Source: Opitutia bacterium (GTDB lineage Bacteria > Verrucomicrobiota > Verrucomicrobiia > Opitutales > UBA953). Taken from it: a stretch of 55,104 nucleotides of DNA. The translations under genes and the position numbers were made by a program. The stretch spans positions 1-55,104 of the forward strand of contig CANCHK010000008.1 of the NCBI GenBank assembly GCA_947377865.1, read 5' to 3'. Shown one piece after another: positions 17,200 through 26,207 of the stretch; positions within the stretch are counted from its first letter, which is position 1, and every line of letters begins with the position of its first letter. The notes under the pieces were generated by a model. It did no database searches. It was not told the origin of the DNA and saw only the letters and a program-made list of their open reading frames with translations.

Positions 17200-17232
17200 A
17201 AAAAAGGTCGGAGTCCGCAGACCCCGACCTTT
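17200..17232 (-). terminator. Intrinsic terminator for the 17251-20403 gene
   Basis: On the minus strand a stem AAAGGTCGG / CCGACCTTT, extended inward by GGGGTC / GACTCC around a TGCG loop (with a G-U pair), is followed by a T tract. It starts 18 bp after the stop codon of the upstream minus-strand gene. Confidence 0.75.
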
Positions 17233-17250
17233 CATGGCCCACCCTCTGAC

Positions 17251-20200
17251 TCAGAGGCTTCGCAAATAAGCGGCGATGTCGGCGACGCCCTGTTCGGTCA
17301 GACCCATCTGAGCCGGCGTGAACATCAGCGAGCGATCGAGGTGCTTCTCATCCTTAATGCGGGCACGCGGTACGGACTGCACGAGCCCTCCCATGGACTT
17401 GATCATCAGCGGATCCCCGGAGGACAGCACCATGCCAGTGATGACCATACCGTCGTCAAGCTCGACACGCGTGCCTTCGAAGCCGTGCGAGATGTTGTTG
17501 GACGGCTGCGAGATATTGAGGACGAGGGTCTCAAGCGACTGCTGCTTGGCATAGGTCGTGAGGTCAGGACCGAAATCGATGCCCTTACCGTCGAACTTAT
17601 GGCAAGCCTGACAGACCGCGGAAGTGGCCTTCCCGCGCTCGGCATCGCCCTTGAGCGCAGCGATGACCTCGACGGACGCGAGCGCCTTGGAACCGGCAGG
17701 TTCTGGCGGAAGGTCCGAGCCGACCAGCTTAGCCGCCGATGCATCACCGCCGCGGGCCTTCACGATGGCATCCACATCAAAGGCCTTCCAGAGGCTGGCC
17801 TTACGGTTACCGACCCACCACTTGGCGAGATCGGCCTGGGCGAAGGTCTTGTTCAGCGACAGCTCGACCATCGTGCCGGCAGCCTCGGCGCTACGCGTGA
17901 AGGCCAGCGTGGTGAGATCTCGCTTAAGTTCGGTCTCATTGAGCTTACCGGAGAGCAGGCGGGCACGGACTTCACGCACGGCGGAAGCCGGGTGCAGACG
18001 CCAGGTAAGCCACGCATAAGCGGGAGACCATTCGAGCGCCGGCTTGGCCATCACCTTGGCGATGGCGGCATGGACTTCGGCTTCGCGGTCGGTCGAACCC
18101 AAGCCGATGGCTTCGAGATAAGCGCGGTCCTTTCCGTCGAACTGCTGGGCGATCGTCACCAGTGAGGCGATGGCCTCAGGGGTCTTAAAGTCGCGGAGAG
18201 CGATGGCAACTTCGCGACGAACGGCCGGAGATGCATCTTTGGATAGGGACTCGCAGAGAGAGAAAACGTCTCGATTGGCGGCGCGCAGAGCGCGGAAGGC
18301 AACGAGTCGACGGGTGTCGTCTGAGGAAGCGAGTTCCTTGCGAGCGAGCGCCACACCCTTGTCGCCTAGCTGAGCGAGCAACCACACGGCGCGGGAAGCG
18401 ACAAAGGGATTAGCGTCGGACAACAAACCGGCGACGTCATCGACAACCTTATCTCCGGATGCCTTGAGGCGATTAAAGCCTCCGGCACGGACATTAGGCG
18501 ACGGGCTACGTAGCGAGGCAATCTGACCAGCGACGGTGGCGAGGTCGATCTTTGGGATGACCGACTTGAAACCCCTGGGGGCGATGCGGTAGATCGTGCC
18601 GGAAAGGCTGTTATCTCGGGTACCATGCCCGCCCACGCCCGGGTCAAACCAGTCGGCGACATAGATAGCGCCATCCGGACCAACGCAGACGTCGGACGGG
18701 CGGAACTTTGTCTTCAGGATGCCCGTCGCCTTGCCGCCAAGGAAGTCGGAACCAGCCCACTCCTTCTCTTTGTTTGAAGTGAAGAAATCAAAGCGTTCCA
18801 GCTTCATGCCGGCACCGTAAGGCTTGGGCAGGTAGCCGAAGACGACGTTCTTTCCGGCTTCGCAAGCCAGAAGCAGGCCGTTCCATTTCGGATCGAGGGC
18901 GCCGTTCTCGTAAAAAGCCACGCCGGTCGGCGAACCGCCGCCATAGACATCGCCGGCAGGCATAGTGCCGGGGTCATCCTGGCGCCACTCGGCCACCGGA
19001 GTTTCCTGACCGGGACGTTTGTCGGCACCCCACGAGCGTTGACCATCGGCGGAAGCGAAGCCAGCGTTGCCGCCTTCCATCACGAGCGTCACACGACAGG
19101 CGGGTGGATCATCGTTGTCGCTCTGGTACATGTCGCCTAACGAGTTGATAGACTGCTCGAAGCTGTTGCGGTAGTTATGGCCGACGATGCGGGCGTGTGT
19201 GCCGTCGCCGTTCATGCGCACCGAAAAACCCCCAACCCAGATATTACCGTCGTCACTGCGGAGCCCGGCGATCTTCTGACTGTCGACCGCCTGTTTGGTC
19301 GATTCACCATGAGCATAGGGGCTGCCAATGCGAAAGGTCTTGCCCGACTTATCGGTGAACTGTGCACAGGTATTACCCTGGTTAAAGTTCCATTGGCCGT
19401 CCGGGCCGAAGGTCGTGCTGTGGAGCGAGTGGTCATGATTGCGGCCATTAAAGCCCGTCAGAAGGACTTCGCGCTTATCGACCTTGGGGTCAAAGATACC
19501 GTCGCCATTGACGTCGGTGTAGACGATGAGATCTGGAGGCTGGGATACTACGATCTTCCCGTCGATATGGGCTACACCCAGAGGCGAGATGAGATTCTCC
19601 TCCTGCGTGAAGACAGTGACCTTGTCGGCCTTGCCCGAGCCGCTCGTATCTTCCAGAACCACGATGCGGTCGCCTTCCTTACGACGACCAGCCTTTCCGC
19701 GATAATTGACGCCTTCGGCAACATACATCCGGCCACGTTCGTCAAAATCGATGTTGGTCGGGTTGAAAATCTGAGGCGAAGTCGCCCAGACACTGACCTC
19801 GAATCCTTCAGGCACTGTGAAGAGCTCAGGCGGAACAACGAAAGGCCCCGCATCGAAGTCGACCAACTTTAGGTTCCCGGGGGCTTCTGTGAAAACCATA
19901 AACCTCACGTCAGCTGAAGAAGGCTTATTGTTACGGATCGCACCGCCGTCATCGATGGCCACCTTTGCACGGAAGCCGACAACGCCAGCTGGCAAGTCAT
20001 AGCCAATGGTCGAATTAGCATGAGTACCGATACCCTTAGCGAAAATCTTGCCCGCGACTTTCAACGGGCCTCCGGTGTAATTCTTTCCTACCGCCGGTTT
20101 GCCGCTGGCTGCCTCGGCCCACTTCCATCCGATGGTCGTGAGGTCCTTCGTTGAACCGTCGGCCATCATGAGCACTGGTTCGAGCCAATCGGACCAATCG

Positions 20201-20403
20201 CAGGCCTGGTCACCGAGATCATTGACGACGAGGTAAAGCTGTGCTGCCCCCTTAAGGTCGGCTTCGATAACCACAATCCGCTCCTTATCCTTGGCGGAAA
20301 CATCCCGCGTCTGGGCGATAGGCTTGGGGGCAGCGGCCGACAAGGCGGTAAAACCGAGAAGGGCCAAGAGGAATGCTTTGGCCTTAGGGGGTACGAACGG
20401 CAT
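17251..20403 (-). CDS. Secreted NPCBM - beta-propeller - HEAT - cytochrome c protein
   Basis: 1050 aa. Signal peptide at residues 1-24. About 50-180 is an NPCBM-like carbohydrate-binding module (GIGTHANSTIGYDLPAG). About 195-600 is the PVC 'membrane-bound dehydrogenase' propeller (FEVSVWATSPQIFNPTNIDF; FRPSDVCVGPDGAIYVADWF). About 640-890 is helical with HEAT-like repeats. The C-terminus is a PVC-type heme domain with CQACH at 931-935, then DFGPDLTTYAK and a likely Met ligand near 1027. The protein probably binds a glycan, oxidises a sugar-like substrate and passes electrons to its own heme c outside the cytoplasmic membrane (inference). It is divergent from the PSD1 operon starting at 20575 and shares a 171-bp regulatory region with it. 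Confidence 0.85.
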   Translation of the reverse strand: MPFVPPKAKAFLLALLGFTALSAAAPKPIAQTRDVSAKDKERIVVIEADLKGAAQLYLVVNDLGDQACDWSDWLEPVLMMADGSTKDLTTIGWKWAEAASGKPAVGKNYTGGPLKVAGKIFAKGIGTHANSTIGYDLPAGVVGFRAKVAIDDGGAIRNNKPSSADVRFMVFTEAPGNLKLVDFDAGPFVVPPELFTVPEGFEVSVWATSPQIFNPTNIDFDERGRMYVAEGVNYRGKAGRRKEGDRIVVLEDTSGSGKADKVTVFTQEENLISPLGVAHIDGKIVVSQPPDLIVYTDVNGDGIFDPKVDKREVLLTGFNGRNHDHSLHSTTFGPDGQWNFNQGNTCAQFTDKSGKTFRIGSPYAHGESTKQAVDSQKIAGLRSDDGNIWVGGFSVRMNGDGTHARIVGHNYRNSFEQSINSLGDMYQSDNDDPPACRVTLVMEGGNAGFASADGQRSWGADKRPGQETPVAEWRQDDPGTMPAGDVYGGGSPTGVAFYENGALDPKWNGLLLACEAGKNVVFGYLPKPYGAGMKLERFDFFTSNKEKEWAGSDFLGGKATGILKTKFRPSDVCVGPDGAIYVADWFDPGVGGHGTRDNSLSGTIYRIAPRGFKSVIPKIDLATVAGQIASLRSPSPNVRAGGFNRLKASGDKVVDDVAGLLSDANPFVASRAVWLLAQLGDKGVALARKELASSDDTRRLVAFRALRAANRDVFSLCESLSKDASPAVRREVAIALRDFKTPEAIASLVTIAQQFDGKDRAYLEAIGLGSTDREAEVHAAIAKVMAKPALEWSPAYAWLTWRLHPASAVREVRARLLSGKLNETELKRDLTTLAFTRSAEAAGTMVELSLNKTFAQADLAKWWVGNRKASLWKAFDVDAIVKARGGDASAAKLVGSDLPPEPAGSKALASVEVIAALKGDAERGKATSAVCQACHKFDGKGIDFGPDLTTYAKQQSLETLVLNISQPSNNISHGFEGTRVELDDGMVITGMVLSSGDPLMIKSMGGLVQSVPRARIKDEKHLDRSLMFTPAQMGLTEQGVADIAAYLRSL

Positions 20404-20574
20404 GATTTATCGTGGGGTGTGATTCATAGACAGCACCTTTAACCGACGGTTCAAACCCTAACACCGTCGTTATGCCAATATTGGCTTAAAATCCACACGG
20501 ACGGCTTTACATCCCGATGACAGCCAACACGTTTTAGGAACCAAGGGCACCCCGCCCTGTCCTACCCTTTTCCG
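20404..20574. promoter_or_regulatory. Divergent regulatory region with palindromes
   Basis: 171 bp between two divergent glycan-type operons. It holds an inverted repeat CGACGGT (20444-20450) / ACCGTCG (20463-20469) and, 4 bp further, a perfect 12-bp palindrome GCCAATATTGGC (20474-20485). Their position suits operators controlling both directions; the cognate regulator is unknown. No Shine-Dalgarno sequence precedes either start. Confidence 0.45.
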
Positions 20575-23500
20575 ATGTCTTTCCGGCCTCTCCATTGTCT
20601 CTTTTTCCTGTCGCTCGCGGCTCATGCCGCCGAGACGGTCACCCCGCCGACGGCCGCCCAGCTTGAGTTCTTCGAAAAGGAAGTCCGCCCTATCCTGGCA
20701 GAAAACTGCTACAAGTGCCACGGACCCAAAAAACAGAAGTCCAGCCTCCGGCTAGATTCCCGCGAATTCATTCTCAAAGGCGGCGAAGTTGGTCCTATCG
20801 TCGTTCTCGGTAAGCCGGAGACCAGTCGCATGATTCTGGCAATCAACCATGCCAAGTCAAAGGACGTCGAACCGATGCCGAGCGCCGATGAGAAGATCTC
20901 GCCCAAGGCGATCGCTGCCCTTACCGAATGGGTTCGCCAAGGCCTACCCTGGCCGACCGAGTCTTCGCCGGTCGCCCATGACCCTCGCAACCATTGGGCA
21001 TTCAAGACTGTCGCGACGCCGTCGACGCCCGCCCTCGCACCGGCCGACGAAGCCAAGGTTCGAGAGCCCCTCGACCGCTTCGTCCTCGCCAAGCTGAAAT
21101 CCGCAGGACTCGACTTCAATCCCGAGGCGCCGCGCGAAGTCGTCATCCGCCGCCTCACCCTCGCTCTCTGGGGGCTGAATCCTTCCGCCGATGAAATCGC
21201 TGCATATGTCGCCGACAAGGACCCGCAGGCGACCGAGAAACTGGTCGATCGCCTCCTCACTGCACCGGCCTTCGGCGAACGCTGGGCCCGCCACTGGCTC
21301 GACGTCGCCCGTTACTCCGACACGAAGGGCTATGTCTTCCAGGAAGAACGCCGCTACCCTTACGCCTACACTTACCGCGACTGGGTCGTGAACGCCTTCA
21401 ACCAGGACCTGCCTTACGACCAGTTCCTGCGCCTGCAGATCGCCGCCGACCAGATCGCCAAGGATCCCGAGAACAACCGTGACCTGGCTGCGCTCGGTTT
21501 CCTGACGCTGGGCCGCCGCTTCCTCAATAGTACCCCTGATATCATCGACGATCGTATCGACGTCGTCATGCGTGGCACCCAAGGCATGACGATGGCCTGC
21601 GCCCGCTGCCACGACCACAAGTTCGACCCTCTGCCGACGTCCGAATACTACTCGCTCTACGCGATCTTCAATTCGAGCCAGGAACCCAAGGAACTCCCGC
21701 CGATCAAACCGTTCGCACGGACCAAGGAGACCGAAGAATTCGAGGCCGAGCTCGCCATCCGTCAGAAGAAGCTCGATGACTTCATCAACAGCCGCCGCGA
21801 ACTTTCATTCGGTCCGACCAAAATCGCCGACTACCTGACCTTGATGCTTCGGGCGGCCAAGGAGCCCAAATTCAACTACACCCAAGAAGCCAAGCGCACC
21901 AATCTCTACCCGACCGTGCTCAATGGTTGGCAGCACGTCCTAACGAAGAAGCTCAACGACAAAGACCCAATCTGGGGCGGCTGGCATCAGCTCAAGGAAA
22001 TCCCCGAAAACCAATTCGCCGCCAAGTACGCCGAGCTAATCGCCAAGCCGGAACAGTTCCAGGACGCCCTCCTCCGTGCCGAACTGCAGAAGAAGATGCC
22101 GAAGAAATTCAGCGAACTCACCGCCGCCTACGGTGCGCTCCTCGCTGAAGCCCACAAGCCCGACAAGGAAGGCGTCGCGGCCTGGAAGCCGTGGCGCGAC
22201 CTGGTCGAAGCCTCCAACGGACCTACCGCCGTTACCGCCACATCGCTGATCGGCACCTATAATGTCGCCGATCGCAACACCCGCAACAACCTCGAGATTC
22301 AGGTCGTGGGCTTTAAAGCAACGAGCCCTAAGAGTCCGCCCCATGCAATGGTTCTGCTCGACAAACCCAAGGCTGTCCAAGGTGTCGTGTTTGTCCGCGG
22401 CAGCGCCTCCCGCCCAGGCAAGACCGTTCCTCGCCAGTTCCCCTCCGTACTCACCGACGGTAAAGTCAAAGAATTCACCGAAGGCAGCGGGCGCCTCGAC
22501 ATGGCTAACGCCATCGCCAGCAAATCCAATCCGCTGACGGCCCGCGTCATGGCCAACCGAATCTGGACCGAACTCATTGGCCGCAGCCTAGTCGAGACGC
22601 CCAGCGATTACGGCGTGCGCACCCCACTCCCGAAGAACCCAGAGCTCCTTGAACACCTCGCCGCGTCGTTCATGAAAGACGAGTGGTCGATGAAGAAGCT
22701 CATCCGTTCGATCGTCCTCTCCCGCACCTTCCTACAGACGGCCGACGTTCGCCCCGAAGCCTTGGCTAAGGATCCTGACAACGACCTCAATTGGCGTGCG
22801 CAGCGTCGCCGCCTCGACTTCGAAGCCATGCGTGACAGCATGCTACGCGTTGCAGGTCGACTGGATGCCAGCAAGATCGGCGGTCAGCCATTCAACCTCG
22901 AAGCGAACTTCTCGGAACCCCGACGTACGCTCTACGGCAGCATTGATCGCCAGAACCTTCCCGCGTTCTTCCGCACGTTCGATTTTGCCAACCCGGACTA
23001 CCACGTCCCGAAGCGCAACCAGACCACCACGCCACAGCAGGCGCTTTGGATGATGAACCATCCGTTCGCCCGCACCCAAGCCGAGGCTCTCGTCGCCAAG
23101 GTTGCCGCTCTGCCCTCGAACGAAGCGAAGGTGAATGCGCTCTATCTTTCCGTCCTCGGTCGTTCGCCGAATAAGCAGGAAATCGCCCTAGCCCTCGACT
23201 ACCTCAGAGACGCCGAGCTCGCACCTGCTCCGGCGAGCTGGCGCAATGGCTATGGCGGCTGGAATGCCGCCACCAAGTCAGTCTCCTTCACCGAGATGAA
23301 CGTCCAGACCAAGGAACGCATCGCCCCTACCGACCAGCTGCCGGACAAGAAGTTTGCGCACACCTTCCTCACGGCCAAGGGCGGACATCCTGGCGACAAG
23401 AGCGACGTTACCGCCGTCATCCGCCGCTGGACGGCCGGCAGCGCCGGCAAGTATCGCATCGAAGGTACGCTCGCCGTTAGCAGCAAGGCCAGCGACGGCG

Positions 23501-23811
23501 TCCGCGCCCGCATTATCACCAACCGCAGGGGCATACTCGCCGAAGTCGTGACCAAGGGCGGAGCTTCGTCTTCGGTAGACCTCGTCGAAATCGAATTGGC
23601 CGCCGGCGAGAGCATCGACTTCATCGCCGACAGCTATATCGGCTCCACCAGCGACAGCTTCGCCTGGTCGCCCGTCATCAAGGACGCCAAGACCGGCGAG
23701 GTGCTGACCTCTGCCGCCGGCGAATTCGGCAAGAAGCCCGAACGCCAGTCACCCATCTCCACGTTCGCCCAGGTCCTCCTCACCAGCAACGAATTCATCT
23801 TCGCCGACTAA
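20575..23811 (+). CDS. PSD1 protein: PSCyt1 - DUF1549 - DUF1553 (pair 1)
   Basis: 1078 aa. Signal peptide about 1-19. An N-terminal Planctomycete-type cytochrome c domain has CYKCHGP (Cys45-His49). DUF1549 spans about 160-380 and contains FGERWARHWLDVARYSDT and a second heme-type motif, CARCHDHKFDPL, near residue 341. DUF1553 starts near 640 (NPLTARVMANRIWTELIG). The usual final DUF1553 segment (AQVLLTSNEFIF) sits at the extreme C-terminus, separated from the rest by about 180 residues that look like an inserted beta-sandwich (about 880-1060). The stop overlaps the DUF1501 start by 1 bp (TAATG), so translation is probably coupled. The molecular function of PSD1 proteins is not established; a periplasmic redox role with the DUF1501 partner is inferred. 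Confidence 0.88.
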   Translation: MSFRPLHCLFFLSLAAHAAETVTPPTAAQLEFFEKEVRPILAENCYKCHGPKKQKSSLRLDSREFILKGGEVGPIVVLGKPETSRMILAINHAKSKDVEPMPSADEKISPKAIAALTEWVRQGLPWPTESSPVAHDPRNHWAFKTVATPSTPALAPADEAKVREPLDRFVLAKLKSAGLDFNPEAPREVVIRRLTLALWGLNPSADEIAAYVADKDPQATEKLVDRLLTAPAFGERWARHWLDVARYSDTKGYVFQEERRYPYAYTYRDWVVNAFNQDLPYDQFLRLQIAADQIAKDPENNRDLAALGFLTLGRRFLNSTPDIIDDRIDVVMRGTQGMTMACARCHDHKFDPLPTSEYYSLYAIFNSSQEPKELPPIKPFARTKETEEFEAELAIRQKKLDDFINSRRELSFGPTKIADYLTLMLRAAKEPKFNYTQEAKRTNLYPTVLNGWQHVLTKKLNDKDPIWGGWHQLKEIPENQFAAKYAELIAKPEQFQDALLRAELQKKMPKKFSELTAAYGALLAEAHKPDKEGVAAWKPWRDLVEASNGPTAVTATSLIGTYNVADRNTRNNLEIQVVGFKATSPKSPPHAMVLLDKPKAVQGVVFVRGSASRPGKTVPRQFPSVLTDGKVKEFTEGSGRLDMANAIASKSNPLTARVMANRIWTELIGRSLVETPSDYGVRTPLPKNPELLEHLAASFMKDEWSMKKLIRSIVLSRTFLQTADVRPEALAKDPDNDLNWRAQRRRLDFEAMRDSMLRVAGRLDASKIGGQPFNLEANFSEPRRTLYGSIDRQNLPAFFRTFDFANPDYHVPKRNQTTTPQQALWMMNHPFARTQAEALVAKVAALPSNEAKVNALYLSVLGRSPNKQEIALALDYLRDAELAPAPASWRNGYGGWNAATKSVSFTEMNVQTKERIAPTDQLPDKKFAHTFLTAKGGHPGDKSDVTAVIRRWTAGSAGKYRIEGTLAVSSKASDGVRARIITNRRGILAEVVTKGGASSSVDLVEIELAAGESIDFIADSYIGSTSDSFAWSPVIKDAKTGEVLTSAAGEFGKKPERQSPISTFAQVLLTSNEFIFAD

Positions 23812-25250
23812 TGAACCATCTCGACCCCCTCTCCCTCGGCTCGCGCCGCGAGTTCCTCCGCCGCGTCGGCATGGGCCTCGGCGGCGTCGCCATGGCCTCT
23901 CTCCTCCAGCAGGAACTCCGCGGCACCGAGATCAAGGTGGACCCCCTCCACCCCCTTGCCGCCCGGAAAGCCCCGCTCCCCTGCAAGGCCAAGCGCGTCA
24001 TCCACATCTTCGCCAACGGCGGCGCGTCGCAGGTCGACACCTTTGACCGCAAGATCGCCCTCGATAAGTATCACGGACAGACGCTGCCCGGCGACTATAT
24101 CGCCACCGAGCGCAAGACTGGTGCGGCCTTCCGCTCCCCGTTCAGCTGGAAACGCTATGGCAAGAGCGGCCTTGAGGTCAGTGAACTTTTTGCCAAGACC
24201 GCCGAGCACGCCGATGACCTCTGCGTGATTCGCTCGATGAAAGCCGACGTGCCCAATCATGAGCCATCTCTGCTCCTTATGAACTGCGGTGAAGCCCGTC
24301 AGGTCCGTCCTTCCATGGGCTCATGGGTTACCTACGGCCTCGGCACAGAGAACGAGAACCTGCCCGGCTTCATGACGCTCTGTCCCGGCGGCTTCCCCAT
24401 TCAAGAGACGCAGAACTGGCAGTGCGGCTTCCTCCCTGGCGTTTACCAAGGCAACTACGTCGACACCTCAAAGCGTAGCGTCGAGGAGCTGATTGAGAAT
24501 ATCCGTAACTTCGGCCTCTCGCGTCCCGCTCAACGCAAGCAACTCGACCTCCTCGCCAAGCTCAACGCCGCCCACCAGGCCGTCCGACCGCAGGACGCCG
24601 CGCTCGAGGCTCGCGCCCAGTCCTTCGAGATGGCTTACCGCATGCAGCTCGAGGCCACCGACGCGTTCGACATCGGACGCGAATCCGAAAAGACCCGCGA
24701 GATGTACGGTGACACGACCCTCGGCCGCCAGTTCCTCATCGCCCGCCGACTGGCCGAACGCGGCGTACGCTTCATCCAGCTTTGGCATGGCGCCGGCCAA
24801 CCTTGGGACAGCCACGACGACATCGAGAAGAACCATAAGCGCCTGGCCCTCGAAGCTGACCAGCCCATCGCCGCACTGCTCACCGACCTCAAGCGACTCG
24901 GCATGCTCGACGAGACGCTCGTCATCTGGGGCGGCGAATTCGGCCGCACCCCGACCGTCGAACTTCCAACCCCCGGCTCCAACGCCGGCAAAATCAACGG
25001 CCGTGACCACAATAACCATGGCTTCACGATGTGGATGGCCGGCGGCGGCGTGAAGGCCGGCACGGTCTACGGCGAGACCGATGAATTCGGCTACAAGTCC
25101 GTCAAGGATGTTGTCCATGTGCACGACCTGCATGCGACGATCCTCCGTCTGCTCGGCTTCAATCACGAAGAGTTCACGTTCCGTAATTCCGGCCGCGACT
25201 ACCGCCTTACGGACGTCCACGGAAACATCGTCCAGCAGCTGATCGCCTGA
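23811..25250 (+). CDS. Tat-exported DUF1501 protein (pair 1)
   Basis: 479 aa. Twin-arginine signal SRREFLRRVGMGLGG (arginines about 13-14), followed by the DUF1501 core: HIFANGGASQVDTFDRK (about 64-80), CVIRSMKAD, NHEPS, then WGGEFGRTP near 370, GRDHNNHGFTMWMAGGG and the terminal VHDLHATILRLLG. DUF1501 belongs to the alkaline phosphatase/sulfatase superfamily, and these blocks match its metal-site regions, but there is no C-x-P-x-R formylglycine motif, so it is not a classical sulfatase. It is coupled to the PSD1 gene upstream and overlaps the esterase-like gene downstream by 1 bp (TGATG). Function in the family is unknown. Confidence 0.9.
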   Translation: MNHLDPLSLGSRREFLRRVGMGLGGVAMASLLQQELRGTEIKVDPLHPLAARKAPLPCKAKRVIHIFANGGASQVDTFDRKIALDKYHGQTLPGDYIATERKTGAAFRSPFSWKRYGKSGLEVSELFAKTAEHADDLCVIRSMKADVPNHEPSLLLMNCGEARQVRPSMGSWVTYGLGTENENLPGFMTLCPGGFPIQETQNWQCGFLPGVYQGNYVDTSKRSVEELIENIRNFGLSRPAQRKQLDLLAKLNAAHQAVRPQDAALEARAQSFEMAYRMQLEATDAFDIGRESEKTREMYGDTTLGRQFLIARRLAERGVRFIQLWHGAGQPWDSHDDIEKNHKRLALEADQPIAALLTDLKRLGMLDETLVIWGGEFGRTPTVELPTPGSNAGKINGRDHNNHGFTMWMAGGGVKAGTVYGETDEFGYKSVKDVVHVHDLHATILRLLGFNHEEFTFRNSGRDYRLTDVHGNIVQQLIA

Positions 25251-26095
25251 TGCGCCTCTTCGTCCTGCTGGTTGGGCTCGCCGCCACGACGGCTTCGGCG
25301 ATCGAGACCAAGGTCATCAAGGACATCGCCTACAAGGACGACGTCATCTCCCAGACGCCGTACGAGCAGGAACGCTGCAAGCTCGACCTGACCGTTCCCG
25401 TCGGCGCCAAAGGCTTCGCGACTTATGTCTGGTTCTACGGTGGCGGCCTGAAGAGAGGATCAAAGGACTTGCCGACGGAATATTGCGCAGAAATCCGCGA
25501 AAGCCTCGCCCAAACTGGCATCGCAGTGGTCACGCCGGACTATCGTCTCAGCCCCAAGGTGAAGTATCCCGCTTACGTCGACGATGCCGCCGCGGCCTTC
25601 GCCTGGACGGTGAAGCACATCGCCGAGCACGGCGGCGATCCGCATAAGGTCTTCATCGGCGGCCACTCCGCCGGAGCCACCCTCGCCCTGCTGGTCGGCA
25701 TGGACCCCAACCGGCTCAAGCCCCACGGCCTCACCCTAGGATCCGTCGCCGGCATCGCCCAGATCAGCGCACAGGTACTCACCCACTACACGATACGTGA
25801 AGAACGTGATCAGTCCCGCTACGCCATCACCTGCGACGAAGCTGCGCCAGCGTTCTATATCCGCAAGGCGCTACCGCCTATTCTCACAATCTACGCCCAG
25901 AACGATATGCTCAGCCGCGCCGAGGAGAACATGTTCTTCGTCGCGACGCTGAAATCTGCCGGTCATACCGAGAACTATTCGGTACGCGTCGACGACCGCG
26001 ATCACAGCACCGTCGGACACAATATCCGCAACCTTGATGACCCAGCCCGTCTCGCTATCCTGAACTTCATCGCCAAGCAGTCCGCCAGCCGCTGA
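25250..26095 (+). CDS. Secreted alpha/beta hydrolase (carbohydrate-esterase-like)
   Basis: 281 aa. Signal peptide MRLFVLLVGLAATTASA. Alpha/beta-hydrolase domain with the oxyanion-type motif FYGGGLKRG (about 62-70), nucleophile elbow GGHSAG (Ser140) and probable catalytic His in VDDRDHSTVG near residue 250; the acid is probably in TIYAQNDML. This arrangement is that of the hormone-sensitive-lipase/BD-FAE-like group, which includes acetyl esterases acting on decorated polysaccharides. Third gene of a translationally overlapping PSD1-DUF1501-hydrolase operon. A role in removing acyl groups from the glycan is inferred; lipase-like activity on other esters is possible. Confidence 0.82.
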   Translation: MRLFVLLVGLAATTASAIETKVIKDIAYKDDVISQTPYEQERCKLDLTVPVGAKGFATYVWFYGGGLKRGSKDLPTEYCAEIRESLAQTGIAVVTPDYRLSPKVKYPAYVDDAAAAFAWTVKHIAEHGGDPHKVFIGGHSAGATLALLVGMDPNRLKPHGLTLGSVAGIAQISAQVLTHYTIREERDQSRYAITCDEAAPAFYIRKALPPILTIYAQNDMLSRAEENMFFVATLKSAGHTENYSVRVDDRDHSTVGHNIRNLDDPARLAILNFIAKQSASR

Positions 26096-26100
26096 CCGCA

Positions 26101-26192
26101 AACCTCCTCTTGTCCTCGGGCCCTCCGGTCCTGAGACCCATGCGACCGTGTCATTTCCTAACCGCTAACCGCCAGCCGCCTACCGCTAACAC
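26101..26192 (+). repeat. Phased octamer and heptamer arrays in an intergenic gap
   Basis: After the hydrolase stop codon come four octamers (AACCTCCT, CTTGTCCT, CGGGCCCT, CCGGTCCT; 26101-26132), each ending CCT at the same phase. Then come five heptamers at 26158-26192 (CTAACCG twice, CCAGCCG, CCTACCG, CTAACAC). They fill most of the 112-bp gap before the FAD oxidoreductase gene. Confidence 0.5.
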
Positions 26193-26207
26193 CTCCTTCA
26201 ATTCCCC

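Noticed and set aside
17093-17242. Upstream extension of the 14825 gene
   Set aside because: It reads through the 23-bp palindrome and an intrinsic terminator and precedes a good signal peptide starting at 17092.
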